A program made the translations under genes and the position numbers. A stretch of 64,000 bases of DNA from Erodium maritimum (taxonomy: Eukaryota > Streptophyta > Magnoliopsida > Geraniales > Geraniaceae): assembly GCA_963921825.1 (NCBI GenBank), contig OY997594.1, positions 57,459,675-57,523,674 on the forward strand, given 5' to 3'. Positions within the stretch are counted from its first letter, which is position 1; each line of letters opens with the position of its first letter. Below, piece after piece: positions 1-13,862 of the stretch. The notes beneath the pieces were generated by a model. The model worked only from the letters and a program-made list of their open reading frames with translations. It was not told where the DNA came from and searched no databases.

Positions 1-39
1 CAACGAGTAAAAATTATGACAAAAAGTAAAAATTAATAT

Positions 40-183
40 TGTTATAAAAGTAAGAACGATACTTGTGAATGGAAGAACAAAAACTAGAGAGAACAAGAGA
101 ATATGGAGAGAGTAGAAAATAGAATATTATTGATTATTTCATCCTTTACAATGACCTCTATTTATAGGCTCATAATCATAGAA
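40..183 (-). repeat. Partial 3' LTR of the copia fossil (left end)
   Basis: The terminal repeat matching 14528-14670 begins at base 40 and is preceded by the 5-bp duplication AATAT (35-39). It is shorter than the right copy and passes directly into the RNase H coding remnant. This is a fossil terminus rather than an independent element. Confidence 0.7.
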
Positions 184-3100
184 CGAATTTGATCCGATCT
201 TAGGAAGTTTTAGGAAGCGCTTTAGTGAACAAATCTGCAAGATTGTCACAAGAACGAATTTGACAAACATCAATATCTCCTTTTTGATGAAGTTCATGAG
301 TAAAGAAGAACTTAGGAGAAATGTATTTCGTTCTATCTCCTTTGATTAGCCTCCTTTGATCTGAGTAAAGTTGTATTGTACTTCCTTTATTTATTGCAAG
401 ATCGTATGATTCTCGGATATGATGGATCAAAGACCTTAGCCATATACATTCACGACTTGCTTCATAAAGAGCTGTCAACTCAGCGTGATTTGAAGAAGTG
501 GCTGTAAGGGTCTGTTTTGTTGAGCGTCAAGATATAGCGGTGTCACCATATGTAAATACATGCCAAGTTTGTGACCACTCTTTGTGGGGATCAAATAAAT
601 ATTTGGCATCAACCATATCCAATCAATTCAGACTTCGGGTCTTTTGAATAAAATAACCCCATATCTAATGTTCCTCGAAGATATCTTTAAAATTTGTTTG
701 ACACCAGCCCAATGTCTTTGAGTTGGAGAAGAACTAAATATTGCTAGAAAATTAACTAGAAAATAGTATATCACGACGAGTGCAATTAGCAAGATACATT
801 AACACCCCAATGTTACTAAGATATGGCATTTCGGGACCAATATATGGTATTTCGGGGCCATGGAGTTCTTCTTCTTCCCGGGGGCGAAATGAATCATTTT
901 TCACATCAAGTGATCGAACAACCATAGGGGAACTCAAAGGATGTGAATTATCCATATTTAATTGTTTAAAGATCTTCTCAATATATGATGACCGGTGAAC
1001 AAAAAATCCCTCTTCGACAAATGTTCAATTTAAAGGCCGATACAAAATTTTGTTTTCCCAAGTCTTTCATTTCGAATTCACTTTTCAAGTATTTCATCGT
1101 CTCTACAATTTTATCATGCATTCCAATGATGTTCAAATCATCAACATAAACCGCGACGATGAAAAATCCGGTTTTCGTCCGTTTAATAAAAACACATAGA
1201 CATATTTTATTGTTGATGTATCCTTCTTTTAAAGGGTATTCACTGAGACAATGATACCACATTCGACCAGATTGTTTTAGCCATTACAAAGATCTTTAGA
1301 GCTTTATTGAGTACATTTCTTAAGATTTTGAGATGCATGCTTCAGGCATTTGCAATCCTTCAAGTACTTTTATGTAAATGTCATTATCAAGTGACCCATA
1401 ATAAGAAAGAAAAATAAATTAAAATAAAACAAAATAAATAAATAAATAAAAAGAAGTAAAATCTGAGTGTGATTGCATCCATAACCGGTGAATATGTCTC
1501 TTCATAATCAATTCATGGTCGTTGTGAAAATCCTTGTGCGACGAGTCTAGCTTTGTATCTTACGGCCTCGTTTTTATCATTTCTTTTACGCACAAATACC
1601 CATTTATATCCTACGGGTTTGACATCTTCAGGTGTCTGGACTACAGGTCCGAATACTTGGCGTTTATTAAGTGAATTCAATTATGTCTCAATGACATTTT
1701 TCCATTTCAGCCAATCATTTCTTCATCGGTATTCACTGACCGATCTTGGTTCATGATCCTCGTTTTCTTATGAAATATCTAATGCAAATGCATGTGCAAA
1801 TATATCATCCACAATAACTTCTTTTCTATTCCATCTTTCACCTTAAGTGACATAGTTAATCGAGATCTCTTTATTGTCATCTTTTCCAGGTGTGTAATCA
1901 TCTTTTGAAGACGTCTCTTCATTTATCACATTTTTCTTGTTCTTCGGGAATTGTGATATCATTTGATGTACCAACTTGCTGAACTTGTTCCTTTCTTTTT
2001 CTTGGGTTTTTATATTTGGATCCAATAGGTCTACCACGCTTCTTGCGTGCTTTAGACTCATTTGCTAGCGCTAGCATATTTCCCATTTCTTCATCAGGAA
2101 GAGTAATTCTACAAGGAACATTAGCAACTAGTATCCGTGATTTTATCACAGTCTTATCATCCGTAAATGCATCAGGCAATGTAATTTCAACCTTTTGTAA
2201 GTGGATAATTTTATGAACTTTTAGTTCATATTGATTCGTACGAGGATCAAAATGAGACAATGTCAATGCATTCCATGAAATTTCTCGTCGTTCTTTTTCA
2301 GGCGTTTCTTTATCTCCCCCTAATGCAGGAAAATTGTCTCATCAAATTGACAGTCGGCAAATCGTGCCGTAAACGTATCACATGTCATGAATTCCAATAT
2401 ATCTGTGTGAATTCTTTCTAAAAATGTTGGACATTCAGCTCAACTTTCATTGGAGATGGTCTTGTAATAAGTTTTCCTTAAAAACAAGCAACACATGGGT
2501 AATCTTATGACAAAAAGGACATTTTTACTCTTCAGGGTATGTCCATGTGAATTTTCTATAATTCTTTGTATCATTATGAAACCCAGATGGCCTAAACGAT
2601 CATGTCATATCATAAAATTTGATGGGTCCATTGGGTTTTGGTTAATCACCATATTGGTTTCAATTGGAAAAATGAAAGTATAATATAATCCAAAACTATA
2701 TGAAGGGAGTCTCCAATTTCTTTTCTCCTCAAGACTATGGACGTGATGTATAAACATTCAACGTCATTTTCATTTGTTGTCTCAATGTGATAACCATTTC
2801 GGCGAATATCTTTGAAACCTAACAAGTTTCTTTTTGATCTAGTTAAGAACTTGCATCATTGATAATAAATTGTGTATCATTTGGTAACATTACATTGGCT
2901 CTTCCGGAGCCTTCAATAAGATCTGATGCACCAGATATCTTTGTTCACTTTAATCTTTCAAGCAAAGTGATTCCCGTTGCTTTTAACAAAATTATAGAAA
3001 CTTTTGTCCATAGTTTGTCATAAGACATAAATAAAATTATAAACAAGACACTCAAAATATTTCATTTTGCAACAACAAGGTAGCTCTTCTTGAGCCCTCT

Positions 3101-4570
3101 ATTATATTTGTAGCACCCATAATAGTGTTTACGTTTGCCTCGACCATGGTTAGACATGAAAAATATTTCTTGTTTATCAGAATTGTATGTGTAGTGACAC
3201 TGTCAACCGTATTCATATCATTATCCTTTTCTGTAAACATATAGATCATTTCTGAGATCTATATACTTTTATCGTAGAAAAATGATGTAGTAGTTTACAA
3301 ACTACATAAGAATATATAACAGAAATATTAATACTAATTATTCAAAGATTAGTTCATGCTAATGATACTTATTTTTCCGTCATCATCTACAAATGAGTTA
3401 GAGACATTTGATTAGATCTTCAGAATCTAAGTCATCAATAAGGTTTCTCTCTACGATTTCTTATTTGCCTTCAATCAAATCTTTGATCATACTTTAGGTA
3501 TGCAATCAACTACATTTACAAAATAACTTTCACCATGTTCATGAGTTTTCATTTGATAGCCATATTCTTTCTTGGGCCTTTCATACTCGTTCCACTTCTG
3601 GTGGTACACATTATTTTTCCATGGAATTAGAAGTTATCACGCTCATAGCCATGACCACGACCATGTATGGGGCATCAACCTTGCTTGGGTTCTGATCTAA
3701 CCATATTCTATCGCATTCACTTCAGGGAATGGAATACTGCCAACAAGGCGAGCTTGATGGTTTTCAACAATAATTCATTATTTCAGAAATAAATATATTA
3801 AGTCTGATTCTTTTGATATTCTCAGTATGCTAATTTAGGAACATACTAGATGAAAGAAATGTAGAGGAAAACATTTTCATCGATTACAAATAATATGATG
3901 ACGTGTGAAAATATTTTCTTTTATCTATCCTGCAAGGATCATCAATTTAGAACTTTGGGTCTTTATGTAAGCTTCATGTCACATTTTTTTCCAGTAGTTA
4001 CACATATCTTGTTTACGTACATGACAATTTCAATAAACTTGTTTTTTGACGGCTATAGAACTTCTTGTTCAAAATATCATGACTTGTGTAAACTTTAGGT
4101 TACACATATCAAATAAACATAATATCCACACAAATATGAATAATATATATTATGATTTACACAGTGAACGAACTCGTGGGTGTATAAATATAGAAATTAG
4201 ATATGTATATAACCACACATCGAGAAAGCTCGTGGGGTTCGTAGTAAATAAAAATATCTATATATAAAATTTTAGGCTTCAAGTCATGGACACAAGTTAC
4301 AAGCTTCGAGCTTGTGGTCTGTCATTTAGTCATAAAAGTAAATTTCAAGTTTATAGTTTGAACCAAAACTTCAGGTTTTGTTATCATTAGCTACATGTGA
4401 ACTTCGGGTCACTCTAATTCCTTCAAGTTTATACTTTGAACCAAAACTTCGGGTTTTGTCATCATTAGGTAAATGTGAACTTCGGGTCACTCTAGTTTCA
4501 GTAAGTTATAATACCCGCGATCTTTAATCCAAACTTCAGGTTCTGTAAATCTTTTCTCGTTAATATTTGA

Positions 4571-7248
4571 TGTAAAGACCGCCCCGGTTAAAAGATTTAT
4601 TATTTAAATTATCTGATTGGGACGTTGTTGGTGGGAAAACGGGTTGAATTTTGGGCCTTTTGCAAAAGAAAAAGAAAAAAAAGAGGGGAAAGCAGACCTG
4701 GGCCAGACCTTGATTTCGGCACAGTCAGTCGCTGATGAGCCCAAGCCCAGCACGCCAAGCCCGTGCGCAAGCCCACAAGCCAAGCCCAATCCCAGTAACC
4801 TAACCCTAGCGTACTATTAAAGCTTATTCCCCACCTTCGCGCACGCCTCCCGAGACTCTCCTCTCAGTTCTCTCTCCTTCTTCTCTTCTCTCTCTCTCCC
4901 TCTCTCGACGCCGCGCTGCATCGCCGTCCCTCTCTTTTCCAGTCTCGAATTGAACCGCGCCGGCACGAGAACGACGCTAAGGCACCGTCGCCACGACCCG
5001 TGTCAGAGACCAAGCACGCCGCCAGATGTTTCTCGGCCTGGCCGTCTCTCTCGAGCGCGAATCACGCCGCACCGACGACAGAGAACACCGCTCGGGTTCG
5101 TGTTCTCTCTCGCCCCGTTCAGCCCCACAATAACGCCACCGGAAACTCGCGGCGACGCTGGCTCGGACGAACTCAGCCGGAACGAAGCCGGCGAACTTCT
5201 CTTCTCGCCAGATCTGAGATGGAGGAGGCGTTGGACCGCGCGTCAGCCACCACCTCACCGTCCTGGCCACGCCGAAGTCCTGGCGCCTCTCCCAGCCATC
5301 GAGGTGCGTCCTTTGAGCTGCCCTTCCGCCGTCTGCCACCATGTCCAGACGGAACCCTCGCTGGAGTGAACCACGAGCCAGGGCTGGACTTGGGTCAGGA
5401 CCGGACTCGGGCCAAGATGGGCCTGGACCAGGTTGGGCCTCGAGTAGTTGGGCCTCGTGCCTAACCAGGCCTTGTGCCAGACCGGATCCCGGTTGGGCCT
5501 TGGGCCAGGCCAGGCCCAGGTCCGACAAGTCGGGTCCAGACATGTGTCGGAGCCGGGTCTGGGTCGCGTCTGGGGCCGGGTCCGGGTCAATTCTGGGTCA
5601 GGTCGGGCTCGGGTTCTGGACCGGGTCGGATTCGGGTCGGATCCGGGTCGGGCAGTTTAATTAATTGTGTAATTAATTTAAATAAATTAAAATGGAGAAT
5701 TTAAAGGACTAATTTTGGTAAACTAGAGGACTATTTCGGATTGTACCGGGACTGATTATCACTTTTACTTGTTAAAATCAGACTTTGACTTTGTCCGAGA
5801 AGACCGGAGGTAGGCCCGGACGTCAGCAACTAGGAGACGTAGCTGTTTTTTCTTCTTGAGATAGGGAAAGTAGCGAATACCGGTTTAATTACGAAAAGTT
5901 ACTAGTATGCATGTTAGGTAAATAATAATAACCGGAAAGGTCCTAGTTGGCATATAGGATGTGATTCACTAGAATAACCGTTTTCAATTACCAAATAACC
6001 GGACGAGTCTTAATGGCATGTAGGATGTGATTCACTAGCTTAATCGCTTTCAATACTTGGGAAATTGCCGTGCTGGTAGAATAGCCATGTCGAGCCAAGG
6101 GTTGCGTGCTGATTGAGATGCATGATGCGTGTTATGAACGTTATTTGAGAGTCTTAATAAGATTATACTCGGTGTTGCATGTTGTGACTGTGTGTGGGCA
6201 AGTGTGCCATGTTCGATGTGTTGTGAACCATTGGTTGTGATATGGTTGGGTGAGTGATAGACCGACGTGTCGTGTAATTGTGGAAAGATTGTTGGGCTTG
6301 GTGGGACGTGTTTGATCTGTGGCATTACGATGTGTGATATTATATTGATGTGTGTTCCTAGAGGAGTTGTATTCCGGTATGGTACCTGCACCGAGGGGGT
6401 GTGCCGGTGTGGAGAAGTACCTAGACCGACGATGTGGCCCCACGTATGCGCGGTCCCCTAGTGTGTTATTCCGGTACGATGCCTACATCGAGGGGGTATA
6501 CCAGTGTAGGACATCTAGGCCGACGGTTGTGATTGGGCCTACGGGTCGTATTGGGCCTACAGGTCGTGTTGGCACTAGGTGTCGTGTTTCTACCCCGATG
6601 TTATGTGTCCCTTCGGGATGTTTCCGGGAACCCCGATGATATGTGTCCCTACAAGGGATGTTTCCGGGAAGATATCTAGGCCGACGTGCGCTTCCGGTAA
6701 GATATGATGGAGTCGGCGGTGTACAGCCGGCGAAGTTCGGGGACTGCGGTACGAGACGTGTGCTGGTTGCTTTTGAGTGTGATACGTTTGCTGTTTGGTT
6801 ATTGTTTTATTGTATGTAAGTGGTCGTTTGAGTGCGTTGTAAGTTTGGTTATGATACCCGGTTTTGCAGTTAGTTGTGTTGTACTAGTATGCCCTAATTG
6901 GATGGTTACTCGTGGTGACGAGCCGATGTTCATTACCTTAACTACTTTTTCTACTGGGCGAAAGCTCACCCCTTACCTTGTTGTATTTCAGGTGTTGAGC
7001 GGGACCAGTACTAGCAGTATTCTCGGAGCTTGGGAGCTGGCGAGGGTTTTAGCTAGTGTCTAGAGACGTACAGATTTTATTACTGTTTTGACTCGTGTAT
7101 TATTATCTTTTTACCGAGTTGTTGACTCGTGTGGTTGTATGAGTTTTAAACTGATTTTGAGACCCTCTTTCTTATTTAATTTACTTTATTACTTATTGTT
7201 TTAAGTTCGCGTCTCGGATCCAGTCAAAACCGGATTTGGGGCGTGACA
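4571..7248 (+). repeat. 5' LTR of the gypsy-type element
   Basis: This 2678-bp LTR has TG and CA ends. The 5400-5655 section is rich in GGGTC-type tandem repeats. A distal block around 5900-6060 (AGTATGCATGTTAGG, then two similar GGATGTGATTCACTAG segments) is also found in diverged form in the solo LTR at 21857-24413, so the two belong to related families. Open frames inside it are not conserved as protein. Confidence 0.9.
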
Positions 7249-7251
7249 ATT

Positions 7252-7264
7252 TGGTATCAGAGCC
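7252..7264 (+). other. Primer-binding site (initiator tRNA-Met type)
   Basis: TGGTATCAGAGCC lies 3 bases after the 5' LTR end. This is the standard complement to the 3' end of plant initiator tRNA-Met used by many LTR retrotransposons, and it fixes the LTR edge and the plus orientation. Confidence 0.9.
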
Positions 7265-8122
7265 TGGTTGCAATTTGAAATTATTTTTTTCAAAAACTCG
7301 GACCGTACGTCAATTAGGTGGGTAGAGTTGGGTCGTTAAGTTACCGTGTGTCGGTCACGCAAGTCGGAGATGTCCTACGCATAGAAACGAGGCGGAGTGA
7401 GTCTCAGGTTTGTGGTTGTCCGGTCTAAGTACCGTGTATCCTTTGTGAACCTGTGTGATCATTGGTTGAGTTGAACCGTTTTCCAAGTATGGAAATTGGC
7501 CGGGCGGTAAGAGTGAAATTACCGAGACATGAGGTGTGTAGCTGAAATAATTTGTTGTGTGCTATAATTGTGATTGAGTGTTGTGTGCAGGTAATGTTCG
7601 GTTGTCCTGCATAAGCGGATGGTTAGCTTAATTTACGAACGGGTCATGCCCGATTCTCTGCAGAAACTGAAGTGTATGTACCATCACGATTCAGCTATAG
7701 GGGCCACTGTAGCTGGACGTGAATGGAGGGATATCGAGTGGTTACAACGTAATTCGGGGACACCTGAACCAGGTTGTAACGACGCGGTGTCAACATGAAT
7801 GTTATGTTAGAAAGAGGACGTGTTAAGAAATTGAAACTAAGTATATGTTATACATTGTGGAAATTGCTTTTGATATAAGCTGTGGTCTGTGTGACTTTTG
7901 TGTGAAGTTGTTGCTGAGCCTGAATTTGTGTGTAACCGCTGCTTGTATATATGATATGTATGACGCACTAGTATGCGAACTTCTCTGCTGTGTGCTATTG
8001 GGTGACTATATTATAGTAGGATATTATTACTATGAGTGCTAGTAGGGTGAACCGTGTGTGGCGTTAGTTATGTTAAGCGTGTTGCTCTTTTCGAGTTAAG
8101 AAACTGAATCTGTGCGTTATCC

Positions 8123-9337
8123 GTGCATAGTATATACGACATGGCACGGACTTATGCTCCGCGAGGCACAAGGGGACGGCCCACTAGAGGCCGAGGACGA
8201 TCATCGACCGCTAGGTCGGCAGGGGCGACTAGTGCCCAGAGTGCGCCCGTTGAGGGGCACAAGAGGGATGAGACAGTCCAGGCGGCAGCTCTGGAAGAGC
8301 TGACCCGCACTGTTCAGGGCTTGGAGGCCACATTTGCACAGAGAGAGGCTACAACTCCGATACCGGAGGTTGTGCCTGCTGCCACTGCAGCCGCAACCAT
8401 GAGGCCTAGTCAGGACGATAGTCACACCTCTCAAGCGCTGCGAGACTTTCACAGGCTGGGCACATCAGTTTTCTCCGGGGAGCCAGACCCCGAGGCAGCC
8501 GAGAGGCGGCTAGAGCGGATAACCCGCAACTTGGACACTTCAGGATTTTTGGATGGTAGCAGGAGAGTGTCCTTCGCAGCGTTTCAGCTGGAGGGGGATG
8601 CTTATCATTGGTGGCAGCGCGAGCAGGCGCGCGTGGGAGATGACTTCTCGCTGTTTGGGCAGCATTTCCTTGAGCTGTATTTTCCACAGTCAGTATCGGA
8701 TGACAGGCACCAACAGTTCCTGGAGCTGCGCTAAGAGAGTATGACAGTCTCCGAGTACGAGTCGAGATTCACTTCCTTGTCTCGATTTTCTCGGGAGATG
8801 GTACAGACGGAGGTTCTTCGTTGCCGACGGTTTGAGGCAGGTCTCCATCCCGCGATCGCATATCAAGTCGCTGTTATGAGGACTCGGGTGTATTCAGACC
8901 TAGTGGACCAGGCACTGGCCGTGGAGCGACGCTTCCGCGAGACGGCTAGAGTTCGGGAGGTCAGGCATAGGCCGAGCGGCTTCCTGAGGCCATCTGAGGC
9001 CCGTGACCCGAGGAGGCATAGGACCTCGGGATCATTCCAGTCCCAAACACAGCTGAGAGGGACGCGACAGGCCGGATCAGTGGCTTCCGTCGCACCTGCT
9101 CTGACAGAGCGAGCATGTTTTCGGTGTGGGCAGCAGGGCCACACGGTTCGAGATTGTCCGAGGGACAGACCCGAGGGGAGACAGAGTGCTGGACCACTGC
9201 TATGCCACCCGTGTGGACGACCTGGACACTTTGCGGCTAGATGTCCTGATCGAGTTGGGGAGATGTCGGCCCCGCGACCCCAGCGGTCGCAGACTGGGCA
9301 GTCACCTCAGTTCCAGCAGCGTCAGGCTCAGACGTAG
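8123..9337 (+). pseudogene. gag-like region of the long-LTR element (fossil)
   Basis: The early part shows an arginine- and glycine-rich start, then a Ty3/gypsy-type retrotransposon gag domain with FSGEPDPEAAERRLERI and AYHWWQRE, as in plant chromovirus-like gag proteins. The later part has the matching gag end (FRRFEAGLHP-like region) and two zinc knuckles: CFRCGQQGHTVRDC, and a second C-x2-C-x4-H-x4-C beginning CHPCGRPGHF. The second knuckle pair and the arginine-rich tail suit RNA packaging. It is a broken fossil and is not expected to make a full protein. Confidence 0.85.
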
Positions 9338-9551
9338 AGAGCCCCGTGGCAGACAACGAGCGCGCCAGCACCGAGGTAGAGAGCTACGCAGGTGGCACTT
9401 CCACCACCCCCGAGAGGAGGACCTCAGGCACCACAGGGTAGGGTGTATGCGGTCACCGATTCACGGGCGGAGAGACAGGATTCTGATCATGGGATCGCTC
9501 ATGGTTTCGAGCACGCTTTGGATTAGAGGACATCGCGGAGCATGGGGTTAG

Positions 9552-11199
9552 CGAGAGTCCGGGAGTTGTGTTTGTTTTAACTTTAGAGACGTACTTTCTA
9601 TTTTAAGACTTGTTTTTGACTCGTTTTGGGTTTTATTGCGATTAATTACTGCAACAGCTTTTGAACTTTTACAACGTTAAGTCGTTAATCTGTTATTTCA
9701 TAGTTCGCGCCCGACTTTGGCAAAGTACGAGTGTTGGGACGGAATTTTAGAACTGTGTACCTTGGCACGCAAGCTTGGGGTGCAGCGGAGGATCGCAGGA
9801 ATACCAGTACGTAGCCAGACCGACCAGGGGAGATGGCCGAGGGGCGATGAGATCAGAATGGCGCAGCGGAAGCGTGGTGGGCCCATGATCCACAGGTATC
9901 GCACTCTCTTGTTTTCTATGCACTTGATGAGACGTGGGGGAACCTAAGAGTAGAACCTTGACGACTTTCAATGTCATCTTGGGGATGGACTGACTCTTAA
10001 GACGCGGGGCGTCGATCGATGGTGGCCGGCGACCGATAGCAGTACGATCGGGCAATAAGACAGCCACTTGTGTACGGGCAGTAGATGAGATGTTTGGATC
10101 AATGCACGCCAGTTGTCAACGAGTAAAGGCCGAATGCCAGCGTTCCACGAGGACTAGTACGATCCCTACGAGAGCACGGAAGAAGTGAGAACACCGTTGG
10201 GTGGACTCTGGAAATAGTTGGCCGAGTGCGACTACCACAACGATTTCAGGCCAGTAACAAGATGACACCGTACGAAGCAGTGTATGGTAGGTCGGGTCAG
10301 TTTCCCAAGCGGGGCACAGTTGAGGGTTAAGAGTCGACCTTTGTGGGTCCCGGGTTGTTCGAGAAACGGTTGAGAGGTGGCGTGGATTGTGAACGGTTGA
10401 GAACCGCGCAGGGTCAACGCGGAAGCGCGAGGCTGAGGTACGCGCGAGGTATCCAAACCCGTTCGAACCCTGAGGAATTGGTAATTGTAGTGTCTTCAGT
10501 TTTGTGGTGCCTTGGATAGAACAACTTATCTTTTGGTTCGATTGGTAGTATGTAAGCGAGAGTCAACGGTAAGTGCGACATCCCTGGTTGAGTAACCTTC
10601 GATGATTGATCATGACTGTATGTCACCCCTTGTGGAGTGTCGTCATAGTAAGGTCTGACGAGTTGAGTGTTCCGAGGTGCACACGCCCTCCGACAAGATG
10701 TTGATAAGATTTACTATCACTCCGGACCATACAGTAGTGTGAGATCCTATATCAGGATGGTTGTGATTGCGTGTTAGTTCCTTGTTTATTCGTGTTTGTT
10801 TGGCCGTGACATAACCGCGGTTGGCGTCTGGCGTGGATTGTCCGAGTAACGGGACGTGGGCTTCTTTTGTTTTGTTGTGTGCATGATACTTGGTTAAGTG
10901 AAGTGAGTAGTCGAGGAGACGTGTCGGTGTGTTGGATCTGTTTTTTAAGTGCGATATGAGAGATGCTCCGGTATGATGCCTATACCGACGAACGATTCCG
11001 GTGTAGGATGTCTCGACCAGAGTTGCGTGTGCCGGTGCGACGTCTCAACCCACGGAGGATTCCGGTATCGACAAACTGGTTTAAGTGTTTCCGTGTGCTT
11101 GAGGAATAATGGATTAGGATTTGTTAATCGAACGTTCCCTGTCAAATGGAGCGCGTTCGTTTTAAATTTTGAGGACAAAATTCTTTTAAGGGGGTAGAC
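9552..11199 (+). other. Internal non-coding part of the long-LTR element
   Basis: This stretch lies between the gag-like region and the 3' LTR. I find no recognisable polyprotein domain on either strand, only short chance frames. It ends in a purine-rich tract just before base 11200. It may be leader-like or replacement sequence, as in other gag-only or large non-autonomous LTR elements. Confidence 0.5.
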
Positions 11200-13862
11200 T
11201 GTAAAGACTGCCCTGGTTAAAAGATTTATTATTTAAATTATCTGATTGGGACGTCGTTGGTGGGAAAACGGGTTGAATTTTAGGCCTTTTGCAAAAGAAA
11301 AAGAAAAAAAATGAGGGGAAAGAAGACCTGGGCCAGGCCTTGATTTCGGCCCAGTCAGTCGTTGATGAGCCCAAGCCCAGCACGGCAAGCCCGCGCACAA
11401 GCCCACGAGCCAAGCCCAATCCCAGTAACCTAACCCTAGCGCACTGTTCACGCTTCTTCCCCATCTTCACGTACACCTCCCGAGACTCGCCTCTCAGTTC
11501 TCTCTCCTTCTTCTCTTCTCTCTCTCTCTCCCTCACTCGACGTCGCGCTGCATCGCCGTCCCTCTCTCTTACGGTCTCAAATTGAACCGCGCCGGCACGA
11601 GAACGACGCTGAGGCACCGTCGCCACGACCCGTGTCAACGACCAAGCACGCCGCCATAAGTTTCTCGGGTTGGTCGTCTCTCCCGAGCGCGAATCGCATC
11701 GCGTCGGCGATGGAGAACACCGCTCGGGTTCGGGTTCTCTCTCGCCCCGTTCAGCCCCACGACAACGCCACCGGAAACTCGCGGCGACGCTGACTCGGAC
11801 GAACTCAGCCGGAACGACGCCGGCGAACTTCTCTTCTCGCCAGATCTGAGATGGAGGAGGCGTTGGACCGCGCATCAGCCACCACCTCACCGTCTTGGCC
11901 ACGCCGGAGTCCTGGCGCCTCTCTCAGCCATCGTCGTGCGTCCTCTGAGCTACCCTGCCGCCATCCGCCACCATGTCTAGACGGAACCCTCGCCGGAGCG
12001 AACCACGAGCCAGTGCTGGGCTTAGGTCAGGACCGGACTCGGGCCAAGCTGGGCCTGGGCCAGGTTGGGCCTCGGGCAGCTAGGCCTTGTGTCTGACCAG
12101 GCCTTGGGCCAGACCGGATCCCGGTTGGGCCTTGGGCCAAGCCAGGCCTCGGGCCAGGCCCAAGTCCGACAGGTCGGGTCCGGACATGGGTCGGAGCCGG
12201 GTCTGGGTCGGGTCCGAGTTCTAGACCGGGTCGGATTCGGGTCCGGTTCTCGGATTCGAGTCGGATCCGGGTCGGGCAGTTTAATTAATTGTGTAATTAA
12301 TTTAAATAAATTAAAATGAAGAATTTAAAGGACTAATTTGGTAATCTATAGGACTGTACCAGGACTGATTATCACTTTTACTTGTTCAAATCAGACTTTG
12401 ACTTTGTCCGAGAAGACCAGAGGTAGGCCCGGACGTCAACAGCTAGGAGACGTAGCTGTTTGCTCTTCTTGAGGTAGGGAAAGTAGCGAATACCGGTTTA
12501 ATTACAGAAAGTTACTAGTATGCATGTTAGGTAAATAATAATAATCGGAAAGGTCCAAGTTGGCATATAGGATGTGATTCACTAGAATAACCGTTTTCAA
12601 TTACGAAATAACCGGACGAGTCTTAGTGGCATGTAGGATGTGATTCACTAGCTTAATCGCTTTCAATACATGGGAAATTGCCATGCTGGTAGACTGGCCA
12701 TGTCGAGCCTTAGGGTTGCGTGCTGATTGAGATGCATGATGCGTGTTATGAACGCTGTTTGAGAGTCTTAATAAGATTATACTCAGTGTTGCATGTTGTG
12801 ACTGTGTGTGGGCAAGTGTGCCATGTTTGATGTGTTGTGAACCATTGGTTGTGATATGGTCGGGTGAGTTATAGACCGACGTGTCGTGTAATTGTGGTAA
12901 GATTGTTGGGTTTGGTTGGCCGTGTTTGATCTGTGGCATTACGATGCGTGATATTATCTTGATGTGTGTTCTAAGAGGAGTTGTATTCTGGTATGGTACC
13001 TGCACCGAGGGGGTGTGCCGGTGCGCGGTAGTACCTAGGCCGACGATGTGGTCCCACTTATGCGCGGTCCCCCGGTGTGTTATTCCGGTACGATGCCTAC
13101 ATCGAGGGGGTATGTCGTTGTAGGACATGTAGGCCGACGGTTGTGATTGGGCCTACGGGTCGTATTGGGCCTACGGGTCGTGTTGGCACTAGGTGTCGTG
13201 TTTCTACCCCGATGTTATGTGTCCCTTCGGGATGTTTCCGGGAACCCCGATGATATGTATCCCTACGGGGGATGTTTCCGGGAAGATATCTAGGCCGACG
13301 TGCCCTTCCGGTATGATATGATGGAGTCGGGCTGTGTACAGCCGGCGGAGTTCGGGGACTGCGGTACGGGACATGTGCTGGTTGCTTTTGTGTGTGATAC
13401 ATTTGCTGTTTGGTTATTGTTTAATTGTATGTAAGTGGTTGTTTGATTGCGTTGTAAGTTTGGTTATGAGACCCGGTTTGGCAGTTAGTTGTGTTGTACT
13501 AGTATGCCCTAATTGGATGGTTACTCGTGGTGACGAGCCGATGTTCATTACCTTAACTAATTTTTCTACTAGGCGAAAGCTCACCCCTTACCTTGTTGTA
13601 TTTCAGGTGTTGAGCAGGACCAGTACTAGCAGGATTCTCGGAGCTTGGGAGCTGGCGAGGGTTTTAGCTAGTGTCTAGAGACGTACAGATTTTATTACTG
13701 TTTTGACTCGTGTATTATTATCTTTTTACCGAGTTGTTGACTCGTGTGGTTGTATGAGTTTTAAACTGATTTTGAGACCCTCTTTCTTATTTAATTTACT
13801 TTATTACTTATTGTTTTAAGTTCGCGTCTCGGATCGGTCAATACCGGATTTGGGGCGTGACA
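11200..13862 (+). repeat. 3' LTR of the gypsy-type element
   Basis: This 2663-bp repeat matches 4571-7248 along its whole length. It follows a purine tract and is followed by the TTTGA target duplication at 13863-13867. The copia leader sequence resumes immediately afterwards. Confidence 0.9.

Larger units (their letters stand above)
4571..13862 (+). mobile_element. Long-LTR gypsy-type retrotransposon fossil carrying only a gag-like region (TR-GAG-like)
   Basis: Two direct repeats of 2678 and 2663 bp start TGTAAAGACYGCCC and end GGGGCGTGACA. They flank about 3.95 kb of internal sequence. TTTGA occurs at 4566-4570 and again at 13863-13867, a clean 5-bp target duplication inside the copia fossil. 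A primer site complementary to initiator tRNA-Met (TGGTATCAGAGCC) starts at 7252. A purine-rich stretch (AAGGGGGTAGA) precedes the 3' LTR. The interior holds a gag-like region with two CCHC knuckles (8123-9337). I recognise no protease, reverse transcriptase, RNase H or integrase in 9.4-11.2 kb. The element looks non-autonomous and broken. LTRs differ by about 6 percent at their starts and about 2 percent near their ends, which is compatible with an age near one to two million years. Confidence 0.9.

Noticed and set aside
4950-5704. Several long overlapping frames in GC-rich sequence, repeated at 11.2-12.3 kb
   Set aside because: They lie inside the LTRs of the long-LTR element and consist of GGGTC-type repeats that stay open in many frames. 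No domain.
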